The notes beneath the pieces are model-generated. The model was not told the DNA's origin and searched no databases. It saw only the letters and a list, made by a program, of their open reading frames with translations. This document shows, piece after piece, positions 7,533 to 11,968 of a stretch of 11,968 nucleotides of DNA. The stretch's first letter is position 1; each line of letters begins with the position of its first letter. A program made the position numbers and the translations under genes. The stretch comes from Lysobacterales bacterium (GTDB lineage: Bacteria > Pseudomonadota > Gammaproteobacteria > Xanthomonadales > SZUA-36): positions 1 to 11,968 of the forward strand of contig JAPHTE010000256.1 of assembly GCA_026196445.1 (NCBI GenBank). The letters run 5' to 3'.

Positions 7533-8735
7533 ATGAGTACAGAAGTCAAAGTGCCGGTCTTACCGGAATCCGTGGCCGACGCCACCGTCGCCGCCTGGCA
7601 TAAGCAGCCCGGTGACAGCATACGGCGGGATGAGAACTTGTTGGACCTCGAAACCGACAAGGTGGTGCTCGAAGTGCCCTCCCCGGTCGATGGCGTGGTC
7701 AGCAAGGTCGTCCGTGACAGCGGTGAAACCGTGGTCAGCGGCGAATTGCTCGGACTGATCGAGGAAGGTACGGTTGAAGAGCAGGATTCCGTAGACAGCG
7801 AAGCGGGGCCTGGGGGCGAGGACAAGTCACAGCCTGCGGAAAAGGACCTAAAGACCTCTGCAGACGAGGACAAAGCCAAGCCGGCAACAGACACGGCCAG
7901 GCTGAGCCCGGCAGCACGACGCGTGGCGGAGGAAGAAAAAGCAGATCTCAGCCAGCTGAGCGGCACCGGCCGTGGCGGACGCATCACCAAGGCCGACGTA
8001 ATGCAGCACGTACAAGGCGCCGGCCCTGTGAGTGCGCGGCCGGAGGAACGTGTCAAGATGACACGCCTGCGCTCGACCATCGCCGCGCGCATGAAAGATG
8101 CACAGAACACCGCGGCCATCCTGACCTCGTTCAACGAGGTGGATCTCAAGGCCGTGATGGACTTGCGCCGGAAATACAAGGAAGCCTTCGAAAATCAGCA
8201 CGGCGTCAAGCTGGGCCTGATGTCGTTCTTCGTAAAAGCAGTCTGCGACGCCTTACGTAAGCACCCGGTCATCAACGCCTCGCTGGAAGGCGACGAAATC
8301 GTCTACCACGGTTACCAGGACATCGGTATCGCGGTATCTACCGAGCGCGGCCTGATGGTGCCAATACTGAAGGATGCGGGGCATATGACTCTGGCGGATG
8401 CAGAACACGCCATCCGTGATTTTGCATCGCGGGCACGCGATGGCTCCATTACCCTCGAAGAACTTCAGGGCGGTACTTTCAGCATCACCAATGGCGGCAC
8501 CTTTGGCTCACTGCTCTCCACGCCGCTGCTGAATCCTCCCCAGAGCGCGATCCTGGGTATGCATACGATCAAGGAACGCGCCGTCGTCGTGGATGGTGAG
8601 ATCAAAGCCCGCCCGATGATGTACATCGCACTCAGTTACGACCACCGCATCATCGACGGCAAGGACGCAGTACAGTTCCTTGTGGCTGTCAAGGACGTGT
8701 TGGAAGACCCGGCGCGTTTGTTATTGAACCTTTGA
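7533..8735 (+). CDS. sucB: Dihydrolipoyllysine succinyltransferase (OGDH E2) SucB
   Basis: SucB forms the core of the 2-oxoglutarate dehydrogenase complex and transfers the succinyl group to CoA. The 400 residues (E. coli 405) show the standard order. First is one lipoyl domain (about 1-76) with Lys43 in ETDKVVLEVP as the lipoylation site. An acidic, Pro/Ala/Lys-rich linker follows (about 80-122), then a peripheral subunit-binding domain (about 123-160, from RLSPAARRVAEE). The acyltransferase domain runs to the C-terminus, with the catalytic His371 and Asp375 in SYDHRIIDG. The ATG at 7533 has an AGAGAG site 5 nt upstream and gives the family N-terminus. The frame is open much further upstream, but that stretch overlaps sucA and does not look like protein. 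lpd starts 16 nt after the stop. Confidence 0.97.
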   Translation: MSTEVKVPVLPESVADATVAAWHKQPGDSIRRDENLLDLETDKVVLEVPSPVDGVVSKVVRDSGETVVSGELLGLIEEGTVEEQDSVDSEAGPGGEDKSQPAEKDLKTSADEDKAKPATDTARLSPAARRVAEEEKADLSQLSGTGRGGRITKADVMQHVQGAGPVSARPEERVKMTRLRSTIAARMKDAQNTAAILTSFNEVDLKAVMDLRRKYKEAFENQHGVKLGLMSFFVKAVCDALRKHPVINASLEGDEIVYHGYQDIGIAVSTERGLMVPILKDAGHMTLADAEHAIRDFASRARDGSITLEELQGGTFSITNGGTFGSLLSTPLLNPPQSAILGMHTIKERAVVVDGEIKARPMMYIALSYDHRIIDGKDAVQFLVAVKDVLEDPARLLLNL

Positions 8736-8751
8736 ACCTGGATATCTGGAG

Positions 8752-10179
8752 ATGACTGAAAAATTTGATGTAATCGTTATCGGTGGTGGCCCAGGAGGTT
8801 ACGTGGCCGCGATCAGGGCTGCCCAACTGGGTCTGACGACAGCCTGTATCGACATGAATACCGGCAAGGACGGCAAAGCGGCACTGGGCGGTACCTGCCT
8901 GAATGTCGGCTGCATACCGTCCAAGGCCCTGCTGGATAGTTCCAAGCACTACCACCACCTGCAACATGATTATGCAGCGCACGGTATAAGCGTCAGCGAC
9001 GCCAGCATCGATGTCGGCACCATGATGTCGAGGAAGGACAGCGTGGTGAAACGCCTGACCGGTGGCGTGGCGCAGTTGTTCAAGGCCAACAAGGTCAAGC
9101 ATTACCACGGCCGCGGTCGCTTGCTTGCTGATCGACAGGTCGAGTTCACCCCGCACGATGCATCGGACACGCTGAACCTGCAGGCGGAAAACATCATCCT
9201 GGCGTCCGGCTCGGTACCGATCGCGATCCCCAACGTGGAATTCGATGGTGAGTACATCATCGACAACGTGGGTGCGCTGGACCTGCAGGAAACGCCAAAA
9301 CGTTTCGGCGTCATCGGCGCCGGTGTTATCGGCCTGGAACTGGGTTCGGTCTGGCGCCGCCTGGGCGCCGAGGTCATTTTGCTGGAAGCGTTGCCAGAGT
9401 TGCTGCCGATGGCTGACACCGATATTGCCAGACAGGCCGGGCGTTTGTTCAAGAAACAGGGCCTCGATATACGTCTCGATACGCTGGTCAAATCGGCTGC
9501 GGTTGAAAACGGAGAAGTCAAGGTGGTGGTCGAAGGCAAGGATGGAGAGAGTGAGCTCAGCTTTGACCGTCTACTGGTTGCGGTTGGCCGCAGGCCCTAT
9601 ACCGAGGGGTTGTTGGATGAAGACTGCGGAGTCGAACTCAACGAACAGGGCCAGATCAGCGTCAACGAACGCTCTCAGACGAGCGTACGCGGTGTATGGG
9701 CAGTAGGTGATTGTGTACGCGGACCGATGCTGGCGCACAAGGCCTCCGAGGAAGGTATTGCAGTTGCTGAACTGATCGCTGGCAAAGCCGCCCACATCCA
9801 TTTCGACACTGTGCCATGGGTGATCTACACGGACCCGGAAATCGCCTGGGTCGGCAAAACGGAACAGCAGTTGAAAGAAGATGGCGTGGACTACCGGACT
9901 GGTTCATTTCCGTTCGCAGCCACCGGACGCGGCCTGGCCATGGGTGATGCCGCCGGCATGGTCAAGATGCTTGCCGATGCCGGCACCGACGAGGTTCTCG
10001 GCGTACACATCATCGGCCCGGGCGCATCGGAATTGATCGCGGAATGCGTCGTGACCATGGAGTTCCACGGCGCCAGCGAAGACCTGGCGCGTATTGTCCA
10101 CGCCCATCCAACCCTGTCGGAGGCAGTGCACGAAGCAGCGCTGCACGTAGACGGACGGGCCATCCACCGAGGGAATTGA
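8752..10179 (+). CDS. lpd: Dihydrolipoyl dehydrogenase (OGDH E3) Lpd
   Basis: This is the FAD flavoprotein that reoxidises dihydrolipoamide on SucB and reduces NAD+. The 475 residues contain the FAD-binding GGGPGGYVAA (11-20) and the redox disulfide Cys49/Cys54 in GGTCLNVGCIPS. The NAD-binding GAGVIGLELG follows, then a second FAD motif in VWAVGDCVRG. The catalytic dyad is His452 and Glu457 in HPTLSEAVHEA near the C-terminus. The sequence resembles the Pseudomonas OGDH-type E3 (LPD-Glc) more than E. coli Lpd, which fits its place next to sucAB. The start is oddly equipped: a GGAG (8748-8751) directly touches the ATG, too close to act, and a GGA at 8740-8742 is the likelier binding site. No alternative start codon fits the family better. 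Confidence 0.97.
   Translation: MTEKFDVIVIGGGPGGYVAAIRAAQLGLTTACIDMNTGKDGKAALGGTCLNVGCIPSKALLDSSKHYHHLQHDYAAHGISVSDASIDVGTMMSRKDSVVKRLTGGVAQLFKANKVKHYHGRGRLLADRQVEFTPHDASDTLNLQAENIILASGSVPIAIPNVEFDGEYIIDNVGALDLQETPKRFGVIGAGVIGLELGSVWRRLGAEVILLEALPELLPMADTDIARQAGRLFKKQGLDIRLDTLVKSAAVENGEVKVVVEGKDGESELSFDRLLVAVGRRPYTEGLLDEDCGVELNEQGQISVNERSQTSVRGVWAVGDCVRGPMLAHKASEEGIAVAELIAGKAAHIHFDTVPWVIYTDPEIAWVGKTEQQLKEDGVDYRTGSFPFAATGRGLAMGDAAGMVKMLADAGTDEVLGVHIIGPGASELIAECVVTMEFHGASEDLARIVHAHPTLSEAVHEAALHVDGRAIHRGN
10169..10174 (+). promoter_or_regulatory. Ribosome binding site for acuI inside the end of lpd
   Basis: GAGGGA lies 8 nt before the ATG at 10183 and within the last codons of lpd. It is one of the better Shine-Dalgarno matches in the window. 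It supports both the start chosen for acuI and co-translation with lpd. Confidence 0.6.
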
Positions 10180-10182
10180 TTT

Positions 10183-11184
10183 ATGAACGACATAGCTAAG
10201 ACATTCAAGGCATTTCGCATCCAGAACGACGGCGAAGGTTACCGTTCCGGCATCGAAACGCTGAAACTCGACGACCTCAGCGAAGGCGATGTCGTCATCC
10301 GCGGCGAGTGGTCAAGCATCAATTTCAAGGACGCCCTGGCTGCCACAGGCAAAGGCAAGATTCTGAAAAAATTTCCGCTCACCGGCGGTATCGACGTTGC
10401 CGGCGAGGTGGTCAGCTCGGACTGCGAGCGTTTCAAACCGGGCGACAAGGTCCTGGTGACAGGCTGTAATCTGTCTGAAAAACGTGATGGAGGCTACAGT
10501 GAATATTCACGTCTCGATAGCCGGGACGTAGTGCCCTTGCCCGAAGGGCTCAGCACCCGTGATGCCATGGCCATGGGCACGGCGGGCTTTACCGCTGCGA
10601 TATCCCTCTATCGCATGGAAGCGCTCGGCCAGACACCCGAAGCGGGTCCCATCGTCGTTACGGGTGCCAGTGGCGGTGTCGGCAGTTTTGCCATCGACAT
10701 TCTGACCACTGCGGGTTACGAGGCCCACGCCATTACCGGCAAGACCGAACAATTTGATTACCTCGAGGAACTGGGCGCGCGCCAGTGCATTTCAAGGCAC
10801 AAACTGCACTGGGGAGAACAACCCCTTGAGTCAATACGTTGGGCTGGTTGCATCGACAACGTGGGTGGCGACACGCTGGCCGGCATCAGCCGGGTTATTG
10901 ACCTGTGGGGTAATATCGCCTCGTGCGGCATGGTCGGCGGCATTGGGTTCAACGCTACCAACCTGCCAATGATCCTGCGCGGAGTCAGCCTGATTGGCAT
11001 CAGTTCCAACAATGCGCCTTATGCACTGAGAGAAGTGCTCTGGAGCCGTCTCGCCAACGAATGGCGTCCGCGGCACCTCGATTCCATCGTTCGCAACGAA
11101 GTGGCACTGGATGACATCGGCGACGCCTTCGATGCGTTAATTGATGGCAGCACCCTGGGGCGCACGGTGGTCAAGCTGACATAA
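10183..11184 (+). CDS. acuI: AcuI/YhdH family NADPH-dependent acryloyl-CoA reductase
   Basis: This is a medium-chain dehydrogenase/reductase of the YhdH/AcuI type, which reduces acryloyl-CoA to propionyl-CoA with NADPH. The 333 residues (E. coli YhdH 324) align along the whole length: WSSINFKDALAATGKGKI (43-60), the fold marker FPLTGGIDVAGEV, GTAGFTAA (132-139), the nucleotide-binding loop VVTGASGGVGS (158-168), WAGCIDNVGG and the ending GRTVVKLT. No cysteine/histidine zinc cluster is visible, as expected for this zinc-free branch. The gene starts 3 nt after the lpd stop, so it is very likely part of the sucAB-lpd transcript. Propionyl-CoA made here can feed succinyl-CoA through methylmalonyl-CoA or the methylcitrate cycle, but none of those genes are in the window. 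Older annotation would call it a quinone oxidoreductase; substrate use is inferred from the family. Confidence 0.88.
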   Translation: MNDIAKTFKAFRIQNDGEGYRSGIETLKLDDLSEGDVVIRGEWSSINFKDALAATGKGKILKKFPLTGGIDVAGEVVSSDCERFKPGDKVLVTGCNLSEKRDGGYSEYSRLDSRDVVPLPEGLSTRDAMAMGTAGFTAAISLYRMEALGQTPEAGPIVVTGASGGVGSFAIDILTTAGYEAHAITGKTEQFDYLEELGARQCISRHKLHWGEQPLESIRWAGCIDNVGGDTLAGISRVIDLWGNIASCGMVGGIGFNATNLPMILRGVSLIGISSNNAPYALREVLWSRLANEWRPRHLDSIVRNEVALDDIGDAFDALIDGSTLGRTVVKLT

Positions 11185-11196
11185 GACTGCCCGCTT

Positions 11197-11233
11197 GCTG
11201 CAATTTCCAGTACATATGGTGCATAATTGCAGC
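11197..11233. repeat. Perfect 9 bp inverted repeat before the pilH-like gene
   Basis: GCTGCAATT (11197-11205) and AATTGCAGC (11225-11233) are perfect reverse complements separated by 19 bp. No T tract follows, so this is a poor intrinsic terminator for the preceding operon. A -10-like CATAAT (11222-11227) overlaps the right arm, but no good -35 box stands at the right distance. An operator or a weak terminator/attenuator are both possible. Confidence 0.45.
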
Positions 11234-11263
11234 CAGAGGGGGTAGTTTGGATGAATTTGAAAA

Positions 11264-11629
11264 ATGGCGAAAGTATTAATCGTAGACGACTCCCCAGCCC
11301 AGGTTTTCAGCCTGAAGAAACTGGTCGAAGACTGGGGCCACGAAACATTGACCGCTGAGAATGGCGATCAGGCCCTGCAGATAGCCCGTGAAGAACTTCC
11401 GAACGTAATCCTGATGGACGTTGTAATGCCAGGCATGAATGGCTTCCAGGCCGCGCGAAAGCTGTCCCGGGACCCGGCCACGCGCAGCATCGCGGTGATC
11501 TTTGTCAGCATCAAGGATGACGAGGCAGACCGTATCTGGGGGATGCGCCAGGGGGCCACGGCTTACCTCACAAAACCGGTCAACCCGGAGGCGCTGTTGT
11601 CCGCGATCACGGACGCGGTCGCCGCCTGA
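11264..11629 (+). CDS. PilH-like single-domain response regulator
   Basis: The 121 residues form one CheY-like receiver domain with no output domain. The acidic pocket is Asp8 and Asp9 (in VLIVDDSP), the phosphorylated residue is Asp52 (in MDVVMPGMNGFQA), the switch residue is Ser82 and the conserved lysine is Lys104 (in YLTKPV). The stretch DEADRIWGMRQGATAYLTKPV closely follows PilH of the Pseudomonas type IV pilus chemosensory system, where PilH modulates twitching and cAMP signalling. No pilG, pilI, pilJ or chpA-type gene is next to it here, so the partner histidine kinase is unknown and I leave the symbol empty. The start at 11264 gives the family N-terminus but has only a weak, distant ribosome binding site (a GGA at 11249-11251). 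Confidence 0.85.
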   Translation: MAKVLIVDDSPAQVFSLKKLVEDWGHETLTAENGDQALQIAREELPNVILMDVVMPGMNGFQAARKLSRDPATRSIAVIFVSIKDDEADRIWGMRQGATAYLTKPVNPEALLSAITDAVAA

Positions 11630-11649
11630 GTCATATCCATAAATCTGCC

Positions 11650-11968
11650 ATGACCATACAGACTGGTGATCGAATACCCGTGGCGCAGCTTGGCCAGATG
11701 CATGGGGGCAAGCCACGCCTGATCAGCACCGAAGATTATTTCTCTGGCCGCAAGGTCGTGTTGTTCGCGGTGCCCGGTGCGTTCACACCCACTTGCTCGG
11801 CTTACCACCTGCCCGGTTTCAATGAGCACGCCAGCGCAATTTTTGACCGGGGTGTCGACGCCATTGCCTGCATGGCCGTCAATGACGTCTTCGTGATGCA
11901 CGCCTGGGGCAAAGCCAGTGGTGTGGACAGCATCGATATGCTGGCGGATGGCAATGGCGAGTTCTCCA
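11650..11968 (+). CDS. Prx5-type peroxiredoxin, 5' part only (runs off the window)
   Basis: The first 106 residues of a thioredoxin-fold peroxidase are present; the frame is still open at the right edge. The active site PGAFTPTCSAYHLPGF contains Thr46 and the peroxidatic Cys49 in the P-x-x-x-T-x-x-C arrangement. The later stretch IACMAVNDVFVMHAWGK is typical of the Prx5 (redoxin) group, which reduces hydrogen peroxide and organic hydroperoxides using thioredoxin, glutathione or glutaredoxin. Whether a resolving cysteine or a fused glutaredoxin domain follows cannot be seen. The ATG is 20 nt after the stop of the receiver gene. No clear Shine-Dalgarno sequence precedes it, so it may be translated by coupling or at low efficiency. 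Confidence 0.88.
   Translation, partial: MTIQTGDRIPVAQLGQMHGGKPRLISTEDYFSGRKVVLFAVPGAFTPTCSAYHLPGFNEHASAIFDRGVDAIACMAVNDVFVMHAWGKASGVDSIDMLADGNGEFS

Overview
The window is about 12 kb of compact, moderately GC-rich bacterial chromosome. Every gene I can support is on the + strand. The proteins are most like those of Gammaproteobacteria: a LexA with an E. coli-type recognition helix, a PurB whose residue numbering matches E. coli, the ribosomal oxygenase RoxA, a Pseudomonas-type E3 and a PilH-type receiver. The gene set suggests an aerobic gammaproteobacterium with a complete TCA cycle, possibly an environmental lineage. I cannot place it more finely from sequence alone.

Layout: (1) the 3' end of a DUF2461 family gene (1-449); (2) a 151 bp gap holding a nested palindromic, REP-like element (458-540) and a strong promoter overlapped by a near-consensus LexA box (546-581); (3) an SOS unit, lexA-imuA (601-1892), with no imuB or dnaE2 following; (4) purB-roxA (1962-4483), overlapping by 4 nt; (5) a 200 bp leader with no assigned function; (6) the 2-oxoglutarate dehydrogenase operon sucA-sucB-lpd (4684-10179), followed after 3 nt by an acuI/yhdH family acryloyl-CoA reductase gene (10183-11184); (7) a 79 bp gap with a perfect 9 bp inverted repeat; (8) a stand-alone PilH-like receiver gene (11264-11629) and the 5' part of a Prx5-type peroxiredoxin gene (11650 to the window end).

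How the genes work together: LexA should repress its own operon, so imuA would be DNA-damage inducible. PurB supplies AMP and the purine intermediate AICAR, and RoxA hydroxylates ribosomal protein L16. SucA, SucB and Lpd are E1, E2 and E3 of one complex that makes succinyl-CoA. AcuI makes propionyl-CoA, which many bacteria convert to succinyl-CoA, so its place in the operon is metabolically reasonable.

Novelty: this is mostly ordinary core-genome content, and I see no undescribed system. The points most worth a second look are the palindromic element before lexA, the imuA gene without its usual partners, acuI at the end of the OGDH operon, and the inverted repeat before an isolated pilH-like gene.
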